Of a DNA stretch of 64,000 nt, positions 54,112 through 62,595 are shown in pieces. Source of the stretch: Paenibacillus chondroitinus NBRC 15376 (GTDB taxonomy: Bacteria > Bacillota > Bacilli > Paenibacillales > NBRC-103111). The DNA lies in the NCBI RefSeq assembly GCF_004000765.1, contig NZ_BILW01000026.1, forward strand, positions 1 through 64,000, in the 5' to 3' direction. The notes below the pieces were generated by a model, which had not been told where the DNA came from, searched no databases, and saw only the letters and a list, made by a program, of their open reading frames with translations. Both the position numbers and the translations under genes were made by a program. The first letter of the stretch is position 1. Every line of letters begins with the position of its first letter.

Positions 54112-55130
54112 TGGACAAATTCCCCTTTCTCATCCAGCGTCATAAGTATTTTCGCGATCTTCCCCGGATTTTTGATGAGCATGTCAAAACAAGCGCTTCC
54201 GCTTTCAAGCGGAGCAAGTTTTGTCCACGGCGATAAGCTGACACGTCCCTCGCTAATCCACTGCAGCGCCGTCTCGAAATCATCCGAATGGTACGCGAAA
54301 GCTCCCGTCATCTGAATCTCGCTGCGGATCATTTTATTAATCGGCAGGCGGCTTGTTTCCTCATGCAGACCCGTGAAAATGACCCGGCCCCCCGGACGCA
54401 CCGACTCCACGCAAGTTTGGCGGGTCAGCTCCATGCCGACGGCATCAATGGCCGCATCGAAGGTTTGCCCCTCCACAAGGCTGCTTACGCGAGTTACGGT
54501 TACAGCTCCAAGATCCTTGGCAATTTCGAGTCGCTGTTCATTGATATCAACGACTACGACCTGCTGCAAGCCGTACACCTTCGCTGCCTGTAGAGCCAGA
54601 AGACCGATTGGCCCAGCTCCCATAATCAGGAGGCGATCGGTTGGCAGCGGTCTGAGCAGCTTGCAGATATGCACAGCGCAGGCGAACGGCTCTGCGAAAG
54701 CGCCTTCATCAAAAGAAACGTGATCGTCCAGCCGGTACACGTTCTTCTCTGCAATCGCGACATACTCCGCGAATGCTCCAGGGCGGTGCGCGCCGATTAA
54801 TTGGCGCTCCGGGCACAGCTGCGCTGCCCCTGTCGTACAGGCGCGGCAGCGACCGCAGGACACGAGCGGGTTGGCCGTCACCCGATCCCCTCGGCGGAAT
54901 CTAGCTTCCCCGTCCCCGCCACTTCCAACTTGCTCCACGACGCCGGAGAACTCGTGACCCATGATGAGCGGCGGCTTGCGAAGCGAATTATGCCCCAAAA
55001 AACCGCTCAATTCGGAGCCGCAAATGCCCACCCGCTCCACACGAATCAGCACCTCATTCGGTCCAGGGACCGGCTTCGCCACTTCCCTTATGTTCATGGT
55101 GCTGGGCCCTTCATATACCAACGCTTTCAT
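54108..55130 (-). CDS. Zinc-dependent sugar/polyol dehydrogenase (MDR family)
   Basis: A 340-residue alcohol dehydrogenase. The catalytic zinc ligands are in GICGSE and GHEFSG; the structural zinc cysteines are in CGRCRACTTGAAQLCPER; the cofactor loop is GAGPIGLLALQAAK. This set resembles threonine-, sorbitol- and galactitol-phosphate dehydrogenases. AAGGAGG stands 7 nt before the ATG. It is the second gene of the operon after the dehydratase. Confidence 0.92.
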   Translation of the reverse strand: MKALVYEGPSTMNIREVAKPVPGPNEVLIRVERVGICGSELSGFLGHNSLRKPPLIMGHEFSGVVEQVGSGGDGEARFRRGDRVTANPLVSCGRCRACTTGAAQLCPERQLIGAHRPGAFAEYVAIAEKNVYRLDDHVSFDEGAFAEPFACAVHICKLLRPLPTDRLLIMGAGPIGLLALQAAKVYGLQQVVVVDINEQRLEIAKDLGAVTVTRVSSLVEGQTFDAAIDAVGMELTRQTCVESVRPGGRVIFTGLHEETSRLPINKMIRSEIQMTGAFAYHSDDFETALQWISEGRVSLSPWTKLAPLESGSACFDMLIKNPGKIAKILMTLDEKGEFVQ

Positions 55131-55170
55131 GCGCTATCCTCCTTATGGCTACAAGCTTCGCCACGCTTAG

Positions 55171-56316
55171 TCAATGCTTCTCGCGCTTTTCCCAGCCCTG
55201 CTTGAATAGGGGGAGCCAGTGACCGGGATCATACGGATGTTTCGCAATCTCCTCCAGATTAAGGTCAATGCCCAAACCCGGCCCCTCAGGCGGGAGCAGA
55301 TAACCGCGATCCACTTTCAGCGGAGGCGTGAGCAGCTGCTCTTCCCACGGCTCATTAAATTCGTCAAAAATTTCATGAATGAAGAAATTCGGCGTCGCCA
55401 TATTCAAATGCGCACAGGCCACCGAGCAGATTGGCCCCTGCGCACTATGTGGAGCCGTAACCCCGCCATGCGCATGAACCATCCCGCATATTTGCTTGGA
55501 AGCGGAGATGCCGAGGTATTGCGGCTCCAGTTGAACGATATGCACCGCGTCATGCTGCAGCAGCTCGGCGAATTGTTCGCGATTGTAATAGTCCTCGCCG
55601 CAGGCAATTGGCACGGGACTGCGCTTCGCTACCTCGACCATGGTGGAGATTCGCTGCGGAGGCACCGGCGCCTCGAACCACGTAGGCTCATATGGCAGCA
55701 TTGCTTCTGCGAATTGAAGAGCCGTATGTACACTGAAGCGGTTATGTCCTTCAATGAGAAGGTCAACATCTGGACCTACCGCTTCACGAACCGCCGCGAT
55801 AATTTCAATTCCCGTGCGAAAATCCTTCCTTTCCACGGTGCGCCACGCGTTACCAAAAGGATCAAATTTTAGCGCCGTGTAACCTCTAGCGACAACGTCC
55901 TTGGCCTTTTCGTGAAAGCTTTGCGGATCACGCGGTCCCCGGTACCACCCGTTCGCATAGCAGCGCAGCTTTTCGTGACATTTGCCACCCAATAGCTTAT
56001 ACAGCGGGAGTTCAGCCTCTTTGCCAATAATATCCCAGCAAGCGGTTTCAATAGCTGCCAGCGCCGAGCCCTGGATTTGACCGCCATCCGAATACACGTC
56101 GCGCGTCATCTTGAGTGCGATGGTTTCCACATCATGAACGTCCATCCCGATATACAGATGCTTCAGCTCATGAATCGCCGCTTCCACCGTTTTTGCGAAC
56201 CCGTTCAGCGTGCCTTCACCAATGCCATAAATGCCTTCCTTCGTATGCAGTTTGACGAAAAGCCAATTTTTCCATGAGTTCCCGACGATGAATGTCTCCA
56301 CATTGGTAATGATCAT
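55171..56316 (-). CDS. Mandelate racemase/muconate lactonising family, aldonate dehydratase-like
   Basis: A 381-residue enolase-superfamily enzyme. N-terminal capping domain (about 1-115) with GIYGIGEG and AIETACWDIIGKEA, then the barrel with ALKFDPFG, LIEGHNR, WFEAPVPPQ, CGEDYY and the His in TAPHSAQGP. The layout fits galactonate- or related sugar-acid dehydratases. I start it at ATG 56316 (AAAGGACAGG upstream) rather than 56382. It heads the operon dehydratase, MDR, SDR, isomerase, SDR, SDR, GH4. Confidence 0.9.
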   Translation of the reverse strand: MIITNVETFIVGNSWKNWLFVKLHTKEGIYGIGEGTLNGFAKTVEAAIHELKHLYIGMDVHDVETIALKMTRDVYSDGGQIQGSALAAIETACWDIIGKEAELPLYKLLGGKCHEKLRCYANGWYRGPRDPQSFHEKAKDVVARGYTALKFDPFGNAWRTVERKDFRTGIEIIAAVREAVGPDVDLLIEGHNRFSVHTALQFAEAMLPYEPTWFEAPVPPQRISTMVEVAKRSPVPIACGEDYYNREQFAELLQHDAVHIVQLEPQYLGISASKQICGMVHAHGGVTAPHSAQGPICSVACAHLNMATPNFFIHEIFDEFNEPWEEQLLTPPLKVDRGYLLPPEGPGLGIDLNLEEIAKHPYDPGHWLPLFKQGWEKREKH

Positions 56317-56426
56317 TCCGCAACCTGTCCTTTCACTTTCCATATTAGAGAAATAAGCGCCATTACAAGCTTTCATATGCATTGTAACAAATCCATTTGC
56401 CCTGATATTTGCCTAAAGGAGAAAAC

Positions 56427-56513
56427 ATGTTGGACTTTTCCGATAAACGACAAAGAAGAGGGCAGCTGGATGCGCTAGCCCTCTTGCGTTATGATTGTTC
56501 AATCAATTTATAG
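56427..56513 (+). CDS. Candidate 28-residue small protein
   Basis: A short frame opening MLDFSDKRQRRGQLDALALL with AAAGGAG 5 nt before the ATG. It overlaps the hairpin at 56456-56485 and has no known homologue to my knowledge. The ribosome site is the only positive evidence, so this may be chance. Confidence 0.2.
   Translation: MLDFSDKRQRRGQLDALALLRYDCSINL
56456..56485 (-). terminator. Hairpin downstream of the TetR gene
   Basis: AAGAGGGCAGC and GCTAGCCCTCTT pair with one bulged base; on the minus strand a TCTTCTTTG stretch follows. It probably terminates the TetR transcript. Confidence 0.55.
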
Positions 56514-56531
56514 TGTTGAAAAAAATCTTAA

Positions 56532-57050
56532 TTATTTCTTTATCATCAAATCGGGCATATCCAGTGCCAAGGAAACGTTGCACAGCATCCCCCGCGCCAA
56601 AAACATCGTCGTCATCTCTTCAGCCTCTTGAAGTCCTGCCTCCTCAAAAGCCTGCATCACGAACTGCCTTACCTCATTCATCCCCCGCTTCATAACAGCA
56701 CGGATAGGGGCTTCCTGGATCGTCTGCGCCTGCATCTGCAGCAAAATCTCATTTCTGTGCGATTGCGTAATCTCTTCGTAGGCGCGGATGAAGCCAAGTT
56801 CCAGCAGCTCTGGGGATGTCGTTTCCTTCACGCGCTGGAAAGCTTGAAGGATGCGCTGCCATGAGAGCTCCAGGGCAGCTTCCAGGAGGGACTCCTTAGT
56901 GAAAAACCGATACACATAAGGCTGTGAAATGGAAGCACGTTCTGCCACTTGCGCAGTTGTCGCACGATAATAACCGAATTCGGCAAATACTTCGACAGCG
57001 GAATGAATAATATCATTGCGTCGATCGGTAGACGTTACACCCTTCACCAT
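56532..57050 (-). CDS. TetR-family regulator
   Basis: A 172-residue repressor with the N-terminal helix-turn-helix IIHSAVEVFAEFGYYRATTA, AERASISQPYVYRFFTKESL. The start at 57050 is taken because AGGAGG lies 10 nt upstream. A perfect 16-bp inverted repeat 29 nt before the ATG (57079-57112) is its probable own operator. The SDR gene upstream on the same strand is its likely partner. Confidence 0.9.
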   Translation of the reverse strand: MVKGVTSTDRRNDIIHSAVEVFAEFGYYRATTAQVAERASISQPYVYRFFTKESLLEAALELSWQRILQAFQRVKETTSPELLELGFIRAYEEITQSHRNEILLQMQAQTIQEAPIRAVMKRGMNEVRQFVMQAFEEAGLQEAEEMTTMFLARGMLCNVSLALDMPDLMIKK

Positions 57051-57078
57051 TTGCCGCGACCTCCTCATCTGTTAAAAA

Positions 57079-57112
57079 GTCCGATTAGTGATTGGTCAAT
57101 CACTAATCGGAC
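57079..57112. promoter_or_regulatory. Perfect inverted repeat, probable TetR operator
   Basis: Left arm GTCCGATTAGTGATTG (57079-57094), two central bases GT, right arm CAATCACTAATCGGAC (57097-57112). The 16-bp arms match perfectly. It lies between the SDR stop and the TetR start; no T-run follows on the minus strand, so an operator is more likely than a terminator. Confidence 0.75.
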
Positions 57113-57159
57113 CTAGTATAACCCACATAGTTGGAGATTGCAACTCTAACTTGCCGCTT

Positions 57160-57900
57160 TTACACCATGCCGCCGTTAATCCGAATGGTTTGACCGGTGA
57201 TCCAACGCGACTCTTCGCTGGCCAAGAAAAGCACGGCGCCTGCGATATCTTCCGGTTCTCCCAATCGTCCAAAGGCGTTTAAATTCGCGATCCCCTGAAT
57301 CTGCTCTTCTGACTTACCGACGGTGAAGAGCTCGGTATTTACCGGCCCTGGTGCCACCGCGTTAATCGTGATGCCCGCCGGTCCCAATTCTTTGGTGAGC
57401 TGGCGTGTAATCTGCTCAACGGCTCCCTTCGTGCCTGCATAGGCACTATAGGTAGGAAACATCATCCCGGCAACGGATGTTGAGAAATTAATAATGCGGC
57501 CGCCTTTATTCATATGCTTAAGCGCCTGCTGGATCGCAAAATAAGTGCCTTTTACATTGATGGCATACTGCTTGTCGAAGTCTTCCTCCGTCATAACAGC
57601 TAAAGGCTTTGTGATCATAATGCCTGCGTTATTGACAAGAATATCGATTTGTCCATACGCGGCTAATGTTGTCTGAAAAAGCTGCTCAATATCGGATACT
57701 CGGCTAATATCCGCCTGGACAGGCAAAGCTTCTCCGCCGTTTTGCTTAATGCTCGCCACCACTTCTTCTGCCTTAGCAGGATTGCTGGCGAAATTAATGA
57801 CGACCTTCGCGCCATGCTTGGCGAGAAGCTCGGCTATCTCTCTCCCGATCCCTCTGGATGCTCCTGTTATGATGGCTACTTTCCCGGATAAGTTAGACAT
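57160..57900 (-). CDS. Short-chain dehydrogenase/reductase (SDR)
   Basis: A 246-residue SDR close to the FabG-like group: ITGASRGIGREIAE, NNAGIM, catalytic TYSAYAGTKGA and C-terminal WITGQTIRINGG. The start at 57900 is preferred (GAGGAGG about 10 nt upstream) to the open frame from 57981. Its promoter and a TetR-type palindrome lie at 57946-57997. It probably reduces a reactive carbonyl in a stress response, judging from the TetR neighbours. Confidence 0.9.
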   Translation of the reverse strand: MSNLSGKVAIITGASRGIGREIAELLAKHGAKVVINFASNPAKAEEVVASIKQNGGEALPVQADISRVSDIEQLFQTTLAAYGQIDILVNNAGIMITKPLAVMTEEDFDKQYAINVKGTYFAIQQALKHMNKGGRIINFSTSVAGMMFPTYSAYAGTKGAVEQITRQLTKELGPAGITINAVAPGPVNTELFTVGKSEEQIQGIANLNAFGRLGEPEDIAGAVLFLASEESRWITGQTIRINGGMV

Positions 57901-57945
57901 GCGATGATTCCTCCTCGTTACCTTCATTGTTTGGCTTATGAGTCT

Positions 57946-57997
57946 ATTATATGTATAACGATAACAAATTACAACTGACAAAATTATATATTTGTCA
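57946..57997 (-). promoter_or_regulatory. SDR promoter with upstream palindrome
   Basis: Minus strand: TTGTAA (57974-57969), 17 bp, TATAAT (57951-57946). Directly upstream TGACAAA and TTTGTCA form an inverted repeat (57976-57997) with an AT-rich centre, similar in layout to TetR-family operators. Confidence 0.65.
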
Positions 57998-58022
57998 TTA
58001 TTTATCGACTCGCCCCTTATGC

Positions 58023-58068
58023 AAAAAAAAGACCCAGCGGAAAATCGAAATCACCGCCAGGTCTTTCT
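58023..58068. terminator. Bidirectional rho-independent terminator
   Basis: AAAGACC-ca-GCGG pairs with CCGC-ca-GGTCTTT, flanked by an A-run and T-rich bases; it follows the TetR gene at 58070. Confidence 0.85.
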
Positions 58069-58069
58069 A

Positions 58070-58657
58070 TCATTTGCGAATCCCCGAAAGGATTAATTCC
58101 CACACCAAATCAAACTCTTGGTCAATCGTTGAAGAGGACCACTCATAGGCATGAGCGGGATGATGAAATCTCGTTGTCGCGAAAAAAATAGCCCTTGCCA
58201 TAGCCTCAGGTTCGCCAGAACGAAACTCCTTCGCGTTCACGCCATCTGCGATGATACCCGTCATTTGACCGATTAGATGTTGGACATGCTCTGCAATCAT
58301 TTCAACGGCATCCAAAGTCACCGCCGAGTACATGCCGAACATTTCCGGATCCTCAATCACATGCTTCCGTTTACTTTGGATCAGCGCCTCAAGCCATGTG
58401 CGCAGCCGATCTGCCGCACTGCCATCCAATTGATTCGCAAGCTCCTGCAGTGGCTCCGCAATCCTATGCAGCCAACGCTCAGTCACAGCTTCGCGCAAAG
58501 CAGCTTTGCTCGGGAAGTGTCGATATAAGGTCCCGTGACTGACTTGCAGTGCTTTGGCAACATCTACGACTGATGTTTTCTCTGGGCCATAACGCCGCAG
58601 AACCTGTTCCGCGGCTTCCAGAATTGCTTCCTTTGTTAAGGGTTGATCATTCGCCAT
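58070..58657 (-). CDS. TetR-family regulator
   Basis: A 195-residue repressor: AILEAAEQVLRRYGPEKTSV, VAKALQVSHGTLYRHFPSKA at the N-terminus and a helical ligand domain with several His residues near the end (RFHHPAHAYEW). GGGAGAAG lies upstream of ATG 58657. It is followed by a terminator and precedes the SDR gene on the same strand, whose palindrome at 57976-57997 it may bind. Confidence 0.9.
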   Translation of the reverse strand: MANDQPLTKEAILEAAEQVLRRYGPEKTSVVDVAKALQVSHGTLYRHFPSKAALREAVTERWLHRIAEPLQELANQLDGSAADRLRTWLEALIQSKRKHVIEDPEMFGMYSAVTLDAVEMIAEHVQHLIGQMTGIIADGVNAKEFRSGEPEAMARAIFFATTRFHHPAHAYEWSSSTIDQEFDLVWELILSGIRK

Positions 58658-58756
58658 ATCCGTCTTCTCCCTAAGTATGATTCTCATCATAGCACAAGGA
58701 ATAAACAAACTTAAAGTATCAACTATGGTTTTCTGTCATTTGTTTCAATCCATCCG

Positions 58757-59329
58757 TCAATCGAGCATAGATAGCGTTGTATCTACGATGCCTTGCAGCT
58801 TCTCTGCATCTTCCGTCGTTTTGACCAGAACCCGCAGTCCAAGCAACGTATTATTTAAAAACTGCGCAAGCTTTCGAGCATCCTGCCCAGCGTCTATTTC
58901 TCCCGATTTGATGCCAAGTTCAACAAGCTCTTGCAAGCGTGCCTCCGTTTTGGAAAAGCTCTCATTGACCTTAGCCGCGGCTTCCTCATCATGGATGGCA
59001 AGTTCCACAGCGGTGTTGACCATTAAACACCCTCGTGGTTTATCTTCTTTTTTACCAATCACCCGTTCAAAAATTTCTCTGATCGCCTTTTTCGGTGATG
59101 TCTGCCCATCAGCATGGTAGATCCGAGTACCGACCACTTCTTCGTAACGGTCAATCACTTTCATAAAGAGATCATGCTTGTCTCCGAAGGTATCATAGAT
59201 GCTTCTTCGATGGACACCCATTTCGGTAACCAGGTCCTGCATGGATGTTTTTTCATATCCTTTTTCCCAGAAAACGCCCATCGCTTTACCCAGTACGGTA
59301 TTCACTTCAAACTCTCTGTTCCTAGCCAT
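58757..59329 (-). CDS. TetR/AcrR-family regulator
   Basis: A 190-residue repressor: VLGKAMGVFWEKGYEKTSMQ, LVTEMGVHRRSIYDTFGDKH, and the C-terminal region with KPRGCLMVNTAVEL, typical of the AcrR group that controls reductases and efflux pumps. AAGGGGG is about 6 nt upstream. It follows the Old Yellow Enzyme gene by 61 nt and probably is the last gene of the MFS-OYE-TetR unit, whose promoter carries a TetR-type palindrome at 61859-61878. Confidence 0.91.
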   Translation of the reverse strand: MARNREFEVNTVLGKAMGVFWEKGYEKTSMQDLVTEMGVHRRSIYDTFGDKHDLFMKVIDRYEEVVGTRIYHADGQTSPKKAIREIFERVIGKKEDKPRGCLMVNTAVELAIHDEEAAAKVNESFSKTEARLQELVELGIKSGEIDAGQDARKLAQFLNNTLLGLRVLVKTTEDAEKLQGIVDTTLSMLD

Positions 59330-59390
59330 ACGCTACCCCCTTCATACAGAGATTAGTATAGCATTTGGGTCCGTTTGACACCCACTTCGG

Positions 59391-60494
59391 CTACATCAGG
59401 TCTTTCAGTCGATCCGCTGTGTACGGAATTAGCTCATTGTCGCGACCTTCGCGAATCTTTGCAGCCCAGGCCGGATCTGCCAACATCGCGCGGCCAATGG
59501 CAGCCAGATCAAATTCCTTACGATCAAGCCGCTCCACCAACTCGTCGATCATTTCGTGCTCATCCTTCTGGTCAAACGGCTCGGATTCAAGCCCCACCGA
59601 ACCAACCGTGATGGCCGGCTTGCCGGTCAGCTTCTTGGTCCAGCCTGCAAGATTCAGTTCTGAGCCAGGAAACTCCGGCTCCCAGAAGTGCCGGCTCGAG
59701 CAGTCGAATATGTCCACACCTGCTTCCACGAGAGGTGCCAGAAACTGAGCCAACTCCTCCGGTGATTTTGCCAGTTTGGCGCCATAGGAACCTATTTTCC
59801 ATTGCGAGATCCGCAGAATGATGGGAAAATCAGGTCCGACCGCCTGCCGGCAAGCTTCAATAATCTCTACCGCAAAACGCGTCCGCTTAACGAGGTTGCC
59901 GCCATAGCGATCCGTTCGTTGATTCGTTTTCTCCCAGAAGAACTGATCAATTAAATAACCGTGACCGCCGTGCAGCTCAATGCCATCAAAACCAATCCGC
60001 TTGGCGTTCGCAGCTCCATCCGCATAAGCCTTAATGACGCCCTCAATCTCTGATTCCGTCATCGGCTCGCCTGCTTTTTCCCCCATTAAGTCAATGCCCG
60101 AGGGGGAGATGGAAGCTGCCTCCAGATTCGGCTCTGATCGTGTCCTCCTGGTAATCCCCACATGCCAAAGCTGGGAAATAATTTTCCCGCCTGCCGCATG
60201 CACTTCCTTCACAACATGAGCCCAGCCGTTCAGCGCATCTTCCCCATACATGTGCGGGATGTTCGGGTCACCTGTCGCAGCAGGATGGTCGATAATAGCT
60301 CCCTCTGTCATAATTAGACCGACACCATTCTCTGCGCGTCTACGGTAATAAGCAGCTACATCGGCCCCCGGTATGCCATCTGGAGACTTGCTTCTTGTCA
60401 TAGGTGCCATAACAATACGGTTAGCTAAGGTAAGTTGGTTGAGTGTGAAAGGTTGAAATAACGGTTGAATGGATTGCTTTTGGCCAATACTCAT
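59391..60494 (-). CDS. Old Yellow Enzyme family NADH:flavin oxidoreductase
   Basis: A 367-residue FMN-dependent ene-reductase. Signatures: NRIVMAPMTRSKSPDG, IISQLWHVGI, the catalytic pair in IELHGGHGYLIDQFFW, RTDRYGGN and the phosphate-binding AIGRAMLADPAW. It reduces activated double bonds, nitro compounds or nitrate esters. The start at 60494 has GGAGGG 6 nt upstream. It is clustered with an MFS pump and a TetR gene, which suggests a response to electrophiles. Confidence 0.94.
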   Translation of the reverse strand: MSIGQKQSIQPLFQPFTLNQLTLANRIVMAPMTRSKSPDGIPGADVAAYYRRRAENGVGLIMTEGAIIDHPAATGDPNIPHMYGEDALNGWAHVVKEVHAAGGKIISQLWHVGITRRTRSEPNLEAASISPSGIDLMGEKAGEPMTESEIEGVIKAYADGAANAKRIGFDGIELHGGHGYLIDQFFWEKTNQRTDRYGGNLVKRTRFAVEIIEACRQAVGPDFPIILRISQWKIGSYGAKLAKSPEELAQFLAPLVEAGVDIFDCSSRHFWEPEFPGSELNLAGWTKKLTGKPAITVGSVGLESEPFDQKDEHEMIDELVERLDRKEFDLAAIGRAMLADPAWAAKIREGRDNELIPYTADRLKDLM

Positions 60495-60567
60495 GGGATC
60501 CCTCCATCTGTCGTGTTTCATCACGATCGTCACTGTTACCTTTTCCTTAGTTTGGCTTAATTATTTG

Positions 60568-61836
60568 TTAAGCTGCTGCTACAGCAGCCGCTTTTCTGCT
60601 GCGAATTCTCAGTGCTACAATCGCTGCAATCAGACAGACGAAACCGGCGGCAACAAACGGCACCGTGTAGCTGCCGAGGAGTTCACGCAGGAAGCCTGCG
60701 CCGTAAGCTGCTGTAGATGCACCTGCTTGGTGAGCAACCAGAATCCAACCAAAAACCATGCCTGCTTTCTCTTTGCCAAAGGCATCAGAGGTCAATTTCA
60801 CTGTCGGTGGAACCGTTGCGATCCAGTCCAGTCCATAAAATACCGCGAATACCGTAAGCTGCGTATAACCCGTACCAAGTGCATAAGGTAGAAAGATTAA
60901 TGATAGACCGCGCAGGCCATAATACCAGAACAGCAACCATCTGCTATCGAAACGGTCAGATAACCAACCCGAAAACGTAGTCCCCACAAGATCGAAGATT
61001 CCCATCAACGCGAGTAGGCTTGCAGCGGTAACAATCGGAATATTGCTGTCTCCGCAGGCTGCAATTAAATGTGTACCAATCAGTCCATTGGTTGAGAATC
61101 CGCAAAAGAAGAAGGTCCCGGCCAGCATCCAGAATGTCAGATTCTTCATCACTGAGAATAGTGTGCGGATTGGAGTAAGCAGCAAATTCCCTTGGAAAGG
61201 TGCTGGCTTCACAACTTCCGTAGTACCAAGTGGAGCTAAACCTTTATCATAAGGATGATTTCTCATCCAGATCCCAACGATCGGCAGCAGGATAAGAAGG
61301 GCCGCCATAATGACATAAACGGCATTACGCCAACCACTGTCACTCGTAATCTTGGCTAGCAAAGGAAGGAAAAGCAATTGACCAGTTGCGGCACTCGCTG
61401 TAAGCAGGCCGATTACCAACCCTTTGTGCTTCACAAACCAGCGATTCGCGACGGTTATTCCCAAGACATTAGCCAAAGCGCCCGTACTAATACCGCCGAG
61501 TACCCCCCACAACAGGATAAGCTGCCAAACTGCCGTGATGAATGGTGTAAGCCCTAATGAAATCAGCATCAGTATAATGGCGAAGACCATGGTTCGGCGA
61601 ACTCCGAATTTAGCCAGCATAGCGGCCGAGAACGGACCAATGAGCCCATATAATAAAATACGAATGGAGATAACGCCTGATATGGATGCTCGCGTCCAGC
61701 CAAATTCTTTTTCAAGCGACTGAATTAATACGCTCGGAAAAGAACTGATGCCTGCCGAGACGAGCAGCGATAGAAACACAATACCTATAACAACCCAACC
61801 ATAATAAAACTTGGAGAGTTTATTTTCCTTCAACAT
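60568..61836 (-). CDS. MFS transporter
   Basis: A 422-residue 12-helix transporter. The first helices include FYYGWVVIGIVFLSLLVSAG and the loop after helix 2 has LAKFGVRRTMV, as in the oxalate/formate and monocarboxylate branches of the major facilitator superfamily. AAAGGGTG lies upstream of the ATG. It is the first gene after an operator-bearing promoter (61859-61921) and is followed by the OYE gene after 73 nt. The substrate is unknown. Confidence 0.92.
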   Translation of the reverse strand: MLKENKLSKFYYGWVVIGIVFLSLLVSAGISSFPSVLIQSLEKEFGWTRASISGVISIRILLYGLIGPFSAAMLAKFGVRRTMVFAIILMLISLGLTPFITAVWQLILLWGVLGGISTGALANVLGITVANRWFVKHKGLVIGLLTASAATGQLLFLPLLAKITSDSGWRNAVYVIMAALLILLPIVGIWMRNHPYDKGLAPLGTTEVVKPAPFQGNLLLTPIRTLFSVMKNLTFWMLAGTFFFCGFSTNGLIGTHLIAACGDSNIPIVTAASLLALMGIFDLVGTTFSGWLSDRFDSRWLLFWYYGLRGLSLIFLPYALGTGYTQLTVFAVFYGLDWIATVPPTVKLTSDAFGKEKAGMVFGWILVAHQAGASTAAYGAGFLRELLGSYTVPFVAAGFVCLIAAIVALRIRSRKAAAVAAA

Positions 61837-61858
61837 CTCTTCTCACCCTTTCCGGTTA

Positions 61859-61921
61859 TTGAGAATGTTCATTCTCAAAAATATAATCTGTATGTTACAC
61901 TACAGGTTTCCATGTTGTCAA
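61859..61921 (-). promoter_or_regulatory. Promoter and TetR-type operator of the MFS-OYE-TetR unit
   Basis: Minus strand: TTGACA (61921-61916), 18 bp, TAACAT. Downstream of it TTGAGAATGTTCATTCTCAA (61859-61878) is a perfect palindrome with 9-bp arms around two bases, placed at the expected transcript start 23 nt before the MFS ATG. Confidence 0.7.
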
Positions 61922-61923
61922 TG

Positions 61924-61966
61924 AAAAAAACATCCCGACGAATTGCTTCTTCATCAGGATGTTTTA
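61924..61966 (-). terminator. Terminator of the CBO0543-type gene
   Basis: Minus strand: CATCCTGATGAA and TTCGTCGGGATG pair and are followed by TTTTTTTC. Confidence 0.85.
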
Positions 61967-61969
61967 CGG

Positions 61970-62497
61970 TCAACCAGCAGCCTTAGCGGTTAGTTCCGGA
62001 CTGTCATACTTAGCTTCGTCCATTTGTAATAATCCGTCATTCGGCAGTAATCTTCTAACTAAACCTACAAATCCTCGTATTGTAAATAACGTGAAGTTGA
62101 GGGATGCGAAAGTATGCAAAACTGTCCATGAATTCCACTTGAATAACTTCGTTTTCTTTTCTAAAGCCCACTGCAACAGGGACATAGGGACACTAAAGAA
62201 CAGGCTTCTGAGCATCAGCTCCGCCGGTTTACTGTTATAAGTCGTTCTTACCCAAATTACGCTTAATAGCGGGTAGAAGAAAAAGTCGTACAGAATATTC
62301 GTTTCAAAAATTTTAGGGAAAGGGCGTGCCGGGTAGGCAATGCTCTTCTTTTTGATGAAATAGGAATCCAGCGTAACCGCAAGCACACCTTTTGCAAAGA
62401 ACACGATTAAGAGCATAAGCAAGTTTTTACGTTTCAAAACAAAGGGCACAGCTGCCACACAAGACAGAAACAGCATCCTTAATAATAATTTCTCCAA
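61970..62497 (-). CDS. CBO0543-family membrane protein
   Basis: A 175-residue protein with four to five hydrophobic helices. The sequence (FAKGVLAVTLDSYFIKKKSI, YPARPFPKIFETNILYDFFF) fits the CBO0543 family found in Bacillota; the function is not known. The start is TTG 62497 with AGGAGG 8 nt upstream. It lies 98 nt after the second MFS gene and has its own terminator. Confidence 0.8.
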   Translation of the reverse strand: MEKLLLRMLFLSCVAAVPFVLKRKNLLMLLIVFFAKGVLAVTLDSYFIKKKSIAYPARPFPKIFETNILYDFFFYPLLSVIWVRTTYNSKPAELMLRSLFFSVPMSLLQWALEKKTKLFKWNSWTVLHTFASLNFTLFTIRGFVGLVRRLLPNDGLLQMDEAKYDSPELTAKAAG

Positions 62498-62595
62498 CGT
62501 GATAACCTCCTAATAGAATAAATCTCTTAACCGTAGTGTGCTATCAAATGCGTACAAATATGAGTTGAGACAGAAATAGTTTTCACCATTAATGT

